This document shows positions 34,266 through 42,320 of a DNA stretch of 64,000 nt, piece by piece; positions within the stretch are counted from its first letter, which is position 1, and the number at the start of each line of letters is the position of its first letter. This DNA is from Exiguobacterium sp. 9-2 (GTDB lineage Bacteria > Bacillota > Bacilli > Exiguobacteriales > Exiguobacteriaceae), in the NCBI RefSeq assembly GCF_036287235.1, contig NZ_CP142850.1, positions 2,899,501 to 2,963,500 of the forward strand, in the 5' to 3' direction. A model generated the notes under the pieces. It saw only the letters and a list, made by a program, of their open reading frames with translations, was not told where the DNA came from and made no database searches. A program made the translations under genes and the position numbers.

Positions 34266-34341
34266 GGATTGTGACAGTATGGCTGGCAAGACCGAAATGA
34301 CACCTTCTTAGGAGAGGTGTCGTTCGGTCTTGCCTTTTTTT
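34266..34341 (+). promoter_or_regulatory. RAT antiterminator and overlapping terminator
   Basis: The leader contains GGATTGTGACAG, then GGCTGGCAAGACC (34266-34293), the layout of a BglG/SacY-type ribonucleic antiterminator. Its 3' part is also the 5' arm of a strong terminator (GGCAAGACCGAA 34285-34296 with TTCGGTCTTGCC 34323-34334, then seven T). The antiterminator protein encoded downstream should bind RAT and allow read-through into the sucrose PTS gene. Confidence 0.88.
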
Positions 34342-34383
34342 GTCTCATCTAGCGTGTTTCACGAAAAAAGGAGGACTTTTCCG

Positions 34384-35796
34384 ATGGACTATCAACAAAC
34401 TGCTAAACGTGTACTTGAACTTGTCGGTGGACGCGAGAACATCATTACTGCCGCTCACTGTGCGACACGCTTACGCCTTGTTTTACATGACGAATCAAAG
34501 GTAGATCAAGCGGCACTTGAAGATTTGGATGGTGTAAGTGGTGCCTTCTCGAGCTCTGGTCAATATCAAATCATCTTCGGGACCGGTACCGTTAATAAGG
34601 TATTCGCTGCGTTTGCACCACTCGCTGGTGTGAAAGTCGATGGAGAAGAGCCACTCGACGTTAAAAAGGCTGCATCTCAAAAATTAAACCCGTTCGCCCG
34701 TCTTGCCCGTTCCCTTTCGAACGTCTTCGTTCCACTCATTCCGGCCATTGTCGCAGCTGGTCTCTTGATGGGATTACTCGGTATGATCAAAGCATTCGGT
34801 TGGGTCGAGGGCGATTCGCCGATTGTTCAACTACTTGATATGTTCTCGTCTTCAGCCTTCATCATCTTACCGATTCTGATCGGTTTCTCGGCAGCTCGTG
34901 AATTCGGTGCAAATCCGTATCTCGGTGCCGTCATCGGGGGAATCATGACACACCCGTCCCTCTTGAATCCATGGACACTTGGGAACAGTGATCCTGAAGT
35001 CATGAAATTCCTCGGAATGAACATCGAGTTAATCGGATACCAAGGAACGGTCTTCCCGGTTCTCTTAACTGTCTGGGTCATGGCAAAGATTGAACAACAA
35101 GTCCGGAAACGAACACCTGAAACGCTCGACTTACTCGTCACACCATTCGTTACGGTCCTCGTCACTGGTTTCCTAGCATTGATCGTCATCGGTCCAATCG
35201 GAACGTTGCTCGGGAAAGGAATCTCATTCGTACTCGTCTTCTTCTACGAACAGTTCTCAGTCGTCGCTGGTCTCCTCTTTGGTGGACTTTACTCGACGAT
35301 TGTCATCACTGGGATGCATCACAGTTTCCATGCAATCGAAGCAGGGTTACTTGCCGATAAAAGTATCGGAAAGAACTTCCTTTTACCGATCTGGTCGATG
35401 GCGAACGTCGCTCAAGGCGGTGCCGGACTTGCCGTCTACTTCTTGACAAAGAACGTCAAACTCAAAGCACTTGCCCTACCGTCTGCGTTCTCAGCCTTTC
35501 TCGGTATCACGGAACCTGTCATCTACGGCGTCAACTTACGTCTTGGAAAACCATTCATCGGTGGTGCAATCGGTGGTGCGATTGGTGGCGGTTATGTCGT
35601 CTTGACGCAAGTCGCGGCGAACGCCTACGGACTAACTGGAATCCCGATGATCGCGATCGTCGCCCCGCTCGGTGCAACGAATTTGATCAACTACCTCGTT
35701 GGATTCGCGATTGCGGTCGTCACTGCTTTTGTTTCGACTGTCGTCTTGATGCGTCTTGATGCACGTAAACAAAAAGAAACAGACATTGCTGCTTAA
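34384..35796 (+). CDS. sacP: Sucrose-specific PTS EIIBC
   Basis: This 470-residue permease has an N-terminal EIIB domain (phospho-cysteine Cys26 in TAAHCATRLRLVL) followed by an EIIC membrane domain (about 110-455; GIMTHPSLLNPWTLG, TGMHHSFHAIEAGLL, GITEPVIYGVNLRL), the order and sequence of SacP/ScrA. It imports and phosphorylates sucrose to sucrose-6-phosphate. No EIIA domain is attached, so it depends on a trans-acting glucose-type EIIA. AAGGAGG lies before ATG 34384; upstream codons to 34330 lie in the leader. Expression is controlled by the RAT leader. Trehalose is a less likely substrate given the fructokinase downstream. Confidence 0.88.
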   Translation: MDYQQTAKRVLELVGGRENIITAAHCATRLRLVLHDESKVDQAALEDLDGVSGAFSSSGQYQIIFGTGTVNKVFAAFAPLAGVKVDGEEPLDVKKAASQKLNPFARLARSLSNVFVPLIPAIVAAGLLMGLLGMIKAFGWVEGDSPIVQLLDMFSSSAFIILPILIGFSAAREFGANPYLGAVIGGIMTHPSLLNPWTLGNSDPEVMKFLGMNIELIGYQGTVFPVLLTVWVMAKIEQQVRKRTPETLDLLVTPFVTVLVTGFLALIVIGPIGTLLGKGISFVLVFFYEQFSVVAGLLFGGLYSTIVITGMHHSFHAIEAGLLADKSIGKNFLLPIWSMANVAQGGAGLAVYFLTKNVKLKALALPSAFSAFLGITEPVIYGVNLRLGKPFIGGAIGGAIGGGYVVLTQVAANAYGLTGIPMIAIVAPLGATNLINYLVGFAIAVVTAFVSTVVLMRLDARKQKETDIAA

Positions 35797-35802
35797 TCCT
35801 TC

Positions 35803-35843
35803 ATGCGACCAAACCGGGTCCACTGACTCGGTGGTCGCATTTG
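35803..35843 (+). terminator. Hairpin after sacP
   Basis: ATGCGACCA (35803-35811) pairs with TGGTCGCAT (35832-35840), with an inner ACCGGGTC/GACTCGGT stem. It is followed by only TTTG, so termination may be incomplete. Confidence 0.65.
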
Positions 35844-35847
35844 TCGG

Positions 35848-35876
35848 TTCGCAAAGCTCTACGTTCGCTTTATAAT
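35848..35876 (+). promoter_or_regulatory. Promoter of the antiterminator gene
   Basis: TTCGCA (35848-35853) and a perfect TATAAT (35871-35876) are 17 bases apart. Transcription would start near 35883, just ahead of the AAAGGAGG site at 35891-35898. Confidence 0.75.
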
Positions 35877-35906
35877 AAAGAAAAGACTGGAAAGGAGGAC
35901 GTCAGG

Positions 35907-36764
35907 CTGATTATTCATAAAATCCTCAACAACAATGCAGTTGTCGTTAAAGAAAATGGACAAGAACGCATCATCATGGGACCCGGTATCGCCTTTGGAA
36001 AAAAGAAAAAAGATCCGATCCAAGCGACGAAGATCGAAAAAATGTTCATCCCTTCGTTTGAAAATGCGGAACAGTTCAAAGAGATTCTGACGACGACACC
36101 ACTTGAGATCATCGACTTATCCGAACGCATCATCTCGCATGCAGAAGGTGAACTTCAGACGCCGTTTCATGACTATATTCATGTCAGTCTGACGGATCAC
36201 CTCGCTCATGCCGTACGGCTAGCACGTGAACAACTCGTCGTGCATAATAGACTAGCAGAAGAGATTCGTCTTTTATATGGACCAGAATATGCGATCGGAG
36301 AATGGGCAGTCCTTGAAATCGAACGCGCGTTACAGGTCACCCTCCCTAAAGAAGAAGCAGCGAACATCGCGCTTCACTTATATAATGCACGCCAGACTCA
36401 TCCGAACATGGCAACTGCTTTGCAGACGGTCACATTACTCAATGAACTGCGTGAACAGATTGAAGTCTTTTTTGGAAAAACGATCGAAACATCGTCGATG
36501 ACGTACTATCGTTTCTTCACGCATATGAAATTGGTCCTCGCTCGGATCGAACAGGGAGAAACGTTACACGACATGGATGACGTAATTCTATCAGCTGTCA
36601 AAACCCGTTATGCAGACGCCTACGCCTGTGCGAATCAGATGGGAGACTGGCTGGCAGTCGAACTCGATACGCGTGTCCCTGAATCAGAAATTGGTTATAT
36701 GGCTTTACACATTGAACGGATTCGTCCCGACCTTGAAAGGAGTTCTACGTATGAAAATCTTTAG
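35907..36764 (+). CDS. sacT: BglG/SacY-family transcription antiterminator (apparent CTG start)
   Basis: This 285-residue protein has an RNA-binding CAT domain (1-55: HKILNNNAVVVKENGQERIIMGPGIAF in segments), then PRD1 and PRD2 with conserved histidines (DHLAHAVRLA, ANIALHLYNAR, THMKLVLARIE, YMALHIERIRP). EI/HPr and the sucrose EII phosphorylate the PRDs; the active dimer binds the RAT at 34266. No ATG, GTG or TTG fits: the first homologous residue is CTG 35907, eight bases after AAAGGAGG. The only upstream standard codon, TTG 35841, precedes the promoter. The CTG aligns exactly with Met1 of SacT/LicT. Assignment to sucrose rests on sequence and neighbours. It overlaps the fructokinase gene by 14 bases. 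Confidence 0.85.
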   Translation: MIIHKILNNNAVVVKENGQERIIMGPGIAFGKKKKDPIQATKIEKMFIPSFENAEQFKEILTTTPLEIIDLSERIISHAEGELQTPFHDYIHVSLTDHLAHAVRLAREQLVVHNRLAEEIRLLYGPEYAIGEWAVLEIERALQVTLPKEEAANIALHLYNARQTHPNMATALQTVTLLNELREQIEVFFGKTIETSSMTYYRFFTHMKLVLARIEQGETLHDMDDVILSAVKTRYADAYACANQMGDWLAVELDTRVPESEIGYMALHIERIRPDLERSSTYENL

Positions 36765-37686
36765 TTTAGGGGAAGCACTGATTGATTTGATTCCTCTTGA
36801 TGCCGAGAACATGACATTTCAAAAAAATCCTGGGGGTGCTCCTGCCAATGTCTCCGTCGGACTCGCTCGATTAGGCGCAGACAGTTATTTTCTTGGAGCG
36901 GTCGGAGATGATTCGATGGGCCACTTCTTGAAAGATACGTTACATCACTATGGCGTCCGCACGGATTACCTCATCCATGATTCAACACAAAAGACAGGTC
37001 TTGTCCTCGTCACGAATGGGCAGGATGGCGAGCGGTCATTTGAGTTCATCAATGCGGAACGCGCTGATATGCATTTTCACGAAACACATGTACCAGAGGA
37101 CTTCGAGTCCGTCGATTTATTACACATCGGCTCTATCTCTTTGATCACTGGTGAAGCCGTCAACGCGACACGAACAGCTATCGCTCGTGCGAAAGCACAC
37201 CAAGTGCCTGTCTCGTATGATCCGAATTTGCGTGAATCGTTATGGCCAAATCTCGATGAAGCACGGACGACGATCCGGTCCGTCCTACCGGATGCACAAA
37301 TCGTCAAACTCGCCGAGGAAGAGTTAACGTTTTTAACAGGACAAACAGACCTTGATGACGGGGCTGCCGAATTGTTAGCTGAATACCCGATCCGTCTTCT
37401 CGCTATCACGCGTGGAAGTAAAGGGTCGATTCTGTATACGGATCACGCGATGGCTGTCATCGATGCGATTACGGTCGACGCGATTGATACGACAGGAGCT
37501 GGGGATGCTTTCATGTCCGGGTTACTCTATCAGTGTGCGTTACGTGATTTTTCATTCGCTTGGTCAGCAGATGAACTTCATGATATCGGACGATTCGCAG
37601 CGATTTCAGGTGGGCTTGCTGCTTCCGTCAAAGGTGCAATGGCTGCCTTGCCAACACTTGATGAAGTCGCTCATCGCTTGAGTTAA
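36751..37686 (+). CDS. scrK: Fructokinase (PfkB family)
   Basis: This 311-residue ribokinase-family kinase has the N-terminal substrate block GGAPANVSVGLARLG and the C-terminal DTTGAGDAFMSG, whose Asp is the catalytic base. It phosphorylates the fructose released from sucrose-6-phosphate to fructose-6-phosphate. AAAGGAG fits ATG 36751; the open frame back to 36610 lies in the antiterminator gene. It is co-transcribed with that gene. Other PfkB sugar kinases are possible, but the context favours fructokinase. Confidence 0.9.
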   Translation: MKIFSLGEALIDLIPLDAENMTFQKNPGGAPANVSVGLARLGADSYFLGAVGDDSMGHFLKDTLHHYGVRTDYLIHDSTQKTGLVLVTNGQDGERSFEFINAERADMHFHETHVPEDFESVDLLHIGSISLITGEAVNATRTAIARAKAHQVPVSYDPNLRESLWPNLDEARTTIRSVLPDAQIVKLAEEELTFLTGQTDLDDGAAELLAEYPIRLLAITRGSKGSILYTDHAMAVIDAITVDAIDTTGAGDAFMSGLLYQCALRDFSFAWSADELHDIGRFAAISGGLAASVKGAMAALPTLDEVAHRLS

Positions 37687-37692
37687 ATCCGT

Positions 37693-37745
37693 AAAAAAAG
37701 ACGGAGAGATTCCGGACGCAGTGCCGGAATCTCTCCGTCTTTTTC
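37693..37745 (+). terminator. Intrinsic terminator of the sucrose cluster
   Basis: A long perfect stem with core GACGGAGAGATTCCGG on the left and its complement on the right lies between A- and T-runs. It can act in both directions. Confidence 0.93.
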
Positions 37746-37781
37746 GTTTGGTTGATGAATCGTTTCTTCCTAAAGAATCGA

Positions 37782-38477
37782 TCAAGGCATATCGATAAAT
37801 TGTTTGATTTCGTCTAACGCCTCATCTTGTTGCTCTTTTGACGTCAATGGGCTCCTGTTGTCCCCTTTTTGTGGTCCATACATACCAAAGTTCGCATGAT
37901 TTCCTTGTTTGATTTCATGGAATACCGCATCTTTTCGAACATTCTGCTTACTTTTTTCGATATCAGCGATTGGTAAGACACCATCTTGTCCACCATAGAC
38001 CGTTAGTGAGGGCACATCAATCGAATCAATCGGATAGGATGCGAGGAAGATGATTCCTTTAATCTTCGAATGTTGTTCGACGATTGTCGAAGCCGCGCTT
38101 CCACCTAGTGAATGCCCGATCAGATACCACTTTTTGACCTGCGGATATTCCTCGACGATATCGAGTCCTTCGTTTGCATCGAGCAAGGCAATCCGAAACG
38201 GTAGCTTCGGTATGATGACAAAATGTCCATCTTTCGCTAGTTGATTACCATAATAACTGTAAGCAGCTGCATCGACTTTTGCCCCTTGATAAAAAATGAA
38301 TCCGACGTCGCTCGTCTCTTTTCCAAACGTCAGCTCACGTGGTGTCTCTGTCTCCACGTAAGATGTCGCTTGCTGCGAAGCGTCATAATCGAATTGTGCC
38401 CAAATCATAAAGGCAAATACGAGTAGCGCAAGTACTGCAACAATCGTTCCAAGGATTCGTTTACTCCATTTTTTCAT
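37782..38477 (-). CDS. Membrane-anchored alpha/beta hydrolase
   Basis: This 231-residue protein has an N-terminal transmembrane anchor (about 8-28) and an alpha/beta-hydrolase domain with the nucleophile elbow in IGHSLGGSAA, an Asp in TVYGGQDGVLP and a His near KQGNHANFG. It looks like the alpha/beta_hydrolase_5 type of surface-exposed enzymes. The substrate is unknown. It is convergent with the fructokinase gene and uses the shared terminator. Confidence 0.85.
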   Translation of the reverse strand: MKKWSKRILGTIVAVLALLVFAFMIWAQFDYDASQQATSYVETETPRELTFGKETSDVGFIFYQGAKVDAAAYSYYGNQLAKDGHFVIIPKLPFRIALLDANEGLDIVEEYPQVKKWYLIGHSLGGSAASTIVEQHSKIKGIIFLASYPIDSIDVPSLTVYGGQDGVLPIADIEKSKQNVRKDAVFHEIKQGNHANFGMYGPQKGDNRSPLTSKEQQDEALDEIKQFIDMP

Positions 38478-38635
38478 GTCATTCCCTCCCTATAGCGTTA
38501 TACCTATTGTTATGTGTTAAATCACATATGAAAACAAATGATAGAATTTTCAGTCATTGTAAGCATCCCTATCTCTTTTTCATGAATTGGTTTAAGATAA
38601 AGTCACTATTGTTTTTTCGAAAGGAGATTTACGTT

Positions 38636-39907
38636 TTGCCGCGTACCCTTGTGTCTACGATTCAATGGTTTTTATTCATCATCTGTACCAACATTGCCCC
38701 ACCCCTTGCCATCGCAGCATCGTTTGAACTCTCGGGTGCCGAGACGCTTTCCTTTTTATCTCGTTGTCTATTCGTATTTGCCATCTTAAGTCTATTTCAA
38801 GTCCTACTCGGACACCGTCTTCCAATCATGGAAGGTCCTGCTGGAATTTGGTGGGGAGTATTCGCTCTCTATTCATCGATTGGTGTCACGCTGTACGGCA
38901 GTTATTCGAACACGCTACAATCGCTCGGATTCTTACTCTTACTCAGCGGAATCATCTGTATCATCTTGACGGTGACAGGTGTCTTACGACGCTTAGTTCC
39001 GCTCTTCACTCCACAAGTCATTGGTGTTTATATGTTATTGCTGTCGGCACAGCTGTCGGGATCCGTCATGAAAGGATTGTTGAATATCGAAGACGGACGG
39101 ATTCAAGCATTACCTGCCGTCATCTCGATTTTGACCGTCTTGATCTCGCTCTATTTAGAACGCAGTGATCGCTTACGACAATATGCTTTATTGATTACAC
39201 TACTCGTCGGTTGGAGTATGTTCGCACTGATCGGACGTGCTGAGATGCCGAGCTTCGACGGTCCACTGTTCACTTTACCGAGCCTATTACCATTCGGCGG
39301 TATTCATATCGATTGGAGCCTATTACCGACTGCTATCATCATCTCGTTACTCTTGATGACGAACGTCTTAGCGAACATCAAGGTCATTGAACGAATCATC
39401 AGTGCGAAGCGCGGAGAAACGGTCAAAGGACAAGTCGGGACGGCTGGTATCACGGCTGGTATCGGACAACTCTTCGCCGGTCTGTTCGGTACAGTGGGTC
39501 CTGTTGCTATTTCCGGAACGGCTGGATTCATCGCCTCAACGGATAATACGGACCGCAAAGCGTTCGTTTATGCGAATATCACGTGTCTCTTCCTCAGTAT
39601 CGTGACACCGTTCGTCGGTTTGATTGCTAAAATCCCTGTCGCTGTTGGTTATGCGATGGTCGCCCCGATCGTTGCCGGCATGGCAATCATCGGCGTCACG
39701 GAAGCGGCTCGCGATTTGAATCGTCAAACAGCGATGATCACAGTTGGTCTTCCAGTTCTCGTCGGCATCGGTGCGTTGTTGTTACCGAAAGAAGCAACGG
39801 CCGATTTACCACCACTCATGACGACACTGATGTCGAACGGTCTCGTCCTCGGAACGTTAGTCGCCTTGCTTGCAGAGGCCTTACGCCATATCCGGACGAA
39901 TGATTAA
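38636..39907 (+). CDS. NCS2-family purine/pyrimidine permease
   Basis: This 423-residue protein has about 12-14 membrane segments of the xanthine/uracil permease family, with the EGPAGIWWGVFALY segment in TM3, the conserved GTVGPVAISGTAGFIAST block of TM8-TM10 and APIVAGMAIIGV. It is a proton symporter for a nucleobase; which base cannot be told. The open frame starts at 38507, but AAAGGAG at 38620-38626 points to TTG 38636. It is monocistronic with a palindromic terminator. Confidence 0.85.
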   Translation: MPRTLVSTIQWFLFIICTNIAPPLAIAASFELSGAETLSFLSRCLFVFAILSLFQVLLGHRLPIMEGPAGIWWGVFALYSSIGVTLYGSYSNTLQSLGFLLLLSGIICIILTVTGVLRRLVPLFTPQVIGVYMLLLSAQLSGSVMKGLLNIEDGRIQALPAVISILTVLISLYLERSDRLRQYALLITLLVGWSMFALIGRAEMPSFDGPLFTLPSLLPFGGIHIDWSLLPTAIIISLLLMTNVLANIKVIERIISAKRGETVKGQVGTAGITAGIGQLFAGLFGTVGPVAISGTAGFIASTDNTDRKAFVYANITCLFLSIVTPFVGLIAKIPVAVGYAMVAPIVAGMAIIGVTEAARDLNRQTAMITVGLPVLVGIGALLLPKEATADLPPLMTTLMSNGLVLGTLVALLAEALRHIRTND

Positions 39908-39908
39908 T

Positions 39909-39945
39909 AAAAAGACGCTTTCTCGATCGAGAAAGCGTCTTTTTT
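39909..39945. terminator. Bidirectional intrinsic terminator
   Basis: A perfect palindrome (core GACGCTTTCTCGATCGAG) is bounded by A- and T-runs between the convergent NCS2 and POT genes. Confidence 0.93.
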
Positions 39946-39952
39946 GAATATC

Positions 39953-41446
39953 TTAACGAATGCCGCGCATGTATTTTTGAAGTTTTGGTGCGAAAGCGAA
40001 TAAGAGTAATCCGAAGATGACGGCAACGATACCTGTGATACCGAAATATAGAATCTCTGTATCCGCTTTATAGTACTTAACGATTTGCGCGTTGACCGCT
40101 TGTCCCGTTGCGTTCGTCAAGAACCATAGACTCATTGTTTGCGCTGAGAAGGCTGCCGGCGCCAATTTTGTCGTTGCCGATAAACCGACTGGTGACAAGA
40201 AGAGCTCACCGATGACGACGAGGAAGAAGCTGAGCGTCAGCCAGAGCGGACTAACTGTTGTTTCAACACCGAATAGGATACCTGGTAGTGTCATGACGAT
40301 GAACGAAAGCCCTGCAAACAGAAGACCGAACGAGAACTTTTGCATCGTCGTCGGTTGACGATCCCCTAGCTTGACCCAGAAGCTTGCAAATACAGGTGCT
40401 AATACGATGATGAAGAGCGGATTCAACGATTGGAAGAATGCCGGTTGAATCTCAAATCCTAAGAATGAAAGGTTCGTCCGTTCACTTGCAAAGATCGAGA
40501 GGACATATGAACCTTGTTCTTGGATCGCCCAGAAAATCGCTGCTGCGATGAAGAGCGGAATATAAGCAATCAAGCGCGATCGTTCGTCATCTGTAATCTT
40601 TGGACTACGAAGCATGACTGTGAAATAGGCGATTGGAATCAAGATTCCGAGAATCGTGACCATCAAGGTAAAGCGAGAAATCGTCAACAATCCTGTCATC
40701 GATGCAATGACACCGAGAACCGCAATGACGACGACAACGATCGACGCAATCGTGATGAAGCGTTTTTTCTCGTCCCCTTTTAATGGGTTTAAGACATACG
40801 TACCTGCTTGACCAAGGTTTTTCTTTTTCGTCAGGACGAAGACGATAAGTCCTGCGAACATTCCGATGGCGGCGAGTGCGAAACCAGCATGGTACCCACC
40901 ACGGTCAGCCACTTCACCGACGACGAGTGGTGAAAGGAATGCCCCAGCGTTGATCCCCATGTAGAAGATACTAAATCCAGCATCACGACGATTATCCGTC
41001 TTACTGTACAAATCTCCGACGATATTCGATACGTTCGGTTTCAAGAAACCGGTACCGATGACGATGAGTCCCATCGAGACGAAGAGTGCCGTAATGCCTG
41101 CTGGTAAAGCAAGAACGATATGCCCCAGCATTATCAAGATACCACCATAGAATACAGTTCGAGACGTACCGAGCAAACGGTCAGCTACCCATCCACCAAT
41201 GATCCCAGACATGTAGACGAGTGAACCGTAAACGGCCATGATTGACGCAGCTGTCGTCTTGTCAATTCCTAGACCACCATTTGCGACTGAGTCGTACATA
41301 TAGAAGATAAGGATGGCACGCATACCATAGTAGGAGAAACGCTCCCAAAACTCGGTGAAGAAGAGGGTGAATAACCCTTTCGGATTTCCAAAGAATCCTT
41401 TTTGCGGAACGGTCTTATAGACCTGATCGCGATCAAACTCTGCCAT
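39953..41446 (-). CDS. POT-family proton-dependent oligopeptide transporter
   Basis: This 497-residue MFS transporter has the PTR2 hallmark ExxER motif (FTEFWERFSYYGMR), the FYMGINAGAFLSPLV signature in TM5 and about 12-14 helices. It takes up di- and tripeptides with protons, as DtpT does. The open frame reaches 41572, but AAAGGAG eight bases before ATG 41446 sets the start. Secreted M4 and M6 proteases elsewhere in the window would provide peptides. Confidence 0.93.
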   Translation of the reverse strand: MAEFDRDQVYKTVPQKGFFGNPKGLFTLFFTEFWERFSYYGMRAILIFYMYDSVANGGLGIDKTTAASIMAVYGSLVYMSGIIGGWVADRLLGTSRTVFYGGILIMLGHIVLALPAGITALFVSMGLIVIGTGFLKPNVSNIVGDLYSKTDNRRDAGFSIFYMGINAGAFLSPLVVGEVADRGGYHAGFALAAIGMFAGLIVFVLTKKKNLGQAGTYVLNPLKGDEKKRFITIASIVVVVIAVLGVIASMTGLLTISRFTLMVTILGILIPIAYFTVMLRSPKITDDERSRLIAYIPLFIAAAIFWAIQEQGSYVLSIFASERTNLSFLGFEIQPAFFQSLNPLFIIVLAPVFASFWVKLGDRQPTTMQKFSFGLLFAGLSFIVMTLPGILFGVETTVSPLWLTLSFFLVVIGELFLSPVGLSATTKLAPAAFSAQTMSLWFLTNATGQAVNAQIVKYYKADTEILYFGITGIVAVIFGLLLFAFAPKLQKYMRGIR

Positions 41447-41655
41447 ATGATTGGCTCCTTTCATCTGCCCTGAATAAGTGCATAATCCATCATCTTTTCC
41501 CGCTTTCCCCAAACGATAAGCGTGACGAAACAGATAGGATACGAATACACTGTTTTGCCTGAATTGTCTCACTTCTTTTTTTATATATGAGACAGCACTT
41601 TACCATTCAACCGCAAATCATTTGATGAGTCAAATATTATTTATATTACAAGAAT

Positions 41656-41686
41656 AATAAAAGAGCAACCGACAAGTCGGCTGCTC
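41656..41686 (-). terminator. Intrinsic terminator of the 41.7-43.9 kb operon
   Basis: GAGCA-CCGAC type arms (41663-41673 with 41676-41686) form a stem with one mismatch, followed by TTTTATTATT on the minus strand. It overlaps the stop codon of the last gene. Confidence 0.75.
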
Positions 41687-42320
41687 AAGATTGCATCTGT
41701 TTTGATTCGATGATCGTAATTCCAGGCGGCGCATGTAGCGTTTCATGAATCATCGCCGCAGCGACTTGACCGGCTTCGATCGGAGCGATGGCACTGCGTT
41801 TTAATAACGGTCGTAACACCGTCGAAATTTTCGCAGCTGCCTGTTCGCCTAAACGAAACTCGTCTCTTTCTCCTAACAAGAGCGAAGGTCTGAAAATTAG
41901 TAATGCATCGTATCCTAGTACGCGTAGTCCATTTTCCGTATCCCCTTTTACGCGATTGTAGAAGGTTTTGGCATTCGGATGGGCACCAAGAGCTGAAATC
42001 AAAGCAAAACGTGTCGCACCGAGATCTAACAGTTCACGACCAAGTTCAACCGGATACGTATAATCAACTAGACGGAATGCATCTTGCGAGCCTGCTTGTT
42101 TAATCGTCGTACCTAGTGCACAGTAGACGTGATCAACGACAGGCAATTCGATTTCTGTCACACGATCAAAATCAATCACCCATTCTTCAAGTTTCGGATG
42201 AAAACGGCGTATCGGTCGGCGAACAAGAACATGTACCTCGCTATATGCCTCTTCTGCCAACAAACGGTCTACGAGTTCTTGGCCAACTAGACCGGATGCT
42301 CCTAAAATGGCTGCTCTCAT
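41685..42320 (-). CDS. NAD(P)-binding atypical SDR (HTATIP2-like)
   Basis: This 211-residue Rossmann protein has AILGASGLVGQELVDRLL at the N-terminus and FALISALGAHPNAKTFYNRVKGD in the centre, where YNRVK is the YxxxK pair. It resembles the HTATIP2/TIP30 group of atypical SDRs that bind NADPH. The reaction is unknown. AGGAGG precedes ATG 42320, and the gene overlaps the preceding ligase gene by four bases. It is the third gene of a lipoprotein-ligase-reductase operon. Confidence 0.8.
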   Translation of the reverse strand: MRAAILGASGLVGQELVDRLLAEEAYSEVHVLVRRPIRRFHPKLEEWVIDFDRVTEIELPVVDHVYCALGTTIKQAGSQDAFRLVDYTYPVELGRELLDLGATRFALISALGAHPNAKTFYNRVKGDTENGLRVLGYDALLIFRPSLLLGERDEFRLGEQAAAKISTVLRPLLKRSAIAPIEAGQVAAAMIHETLHAPPGITIIESKQMQS

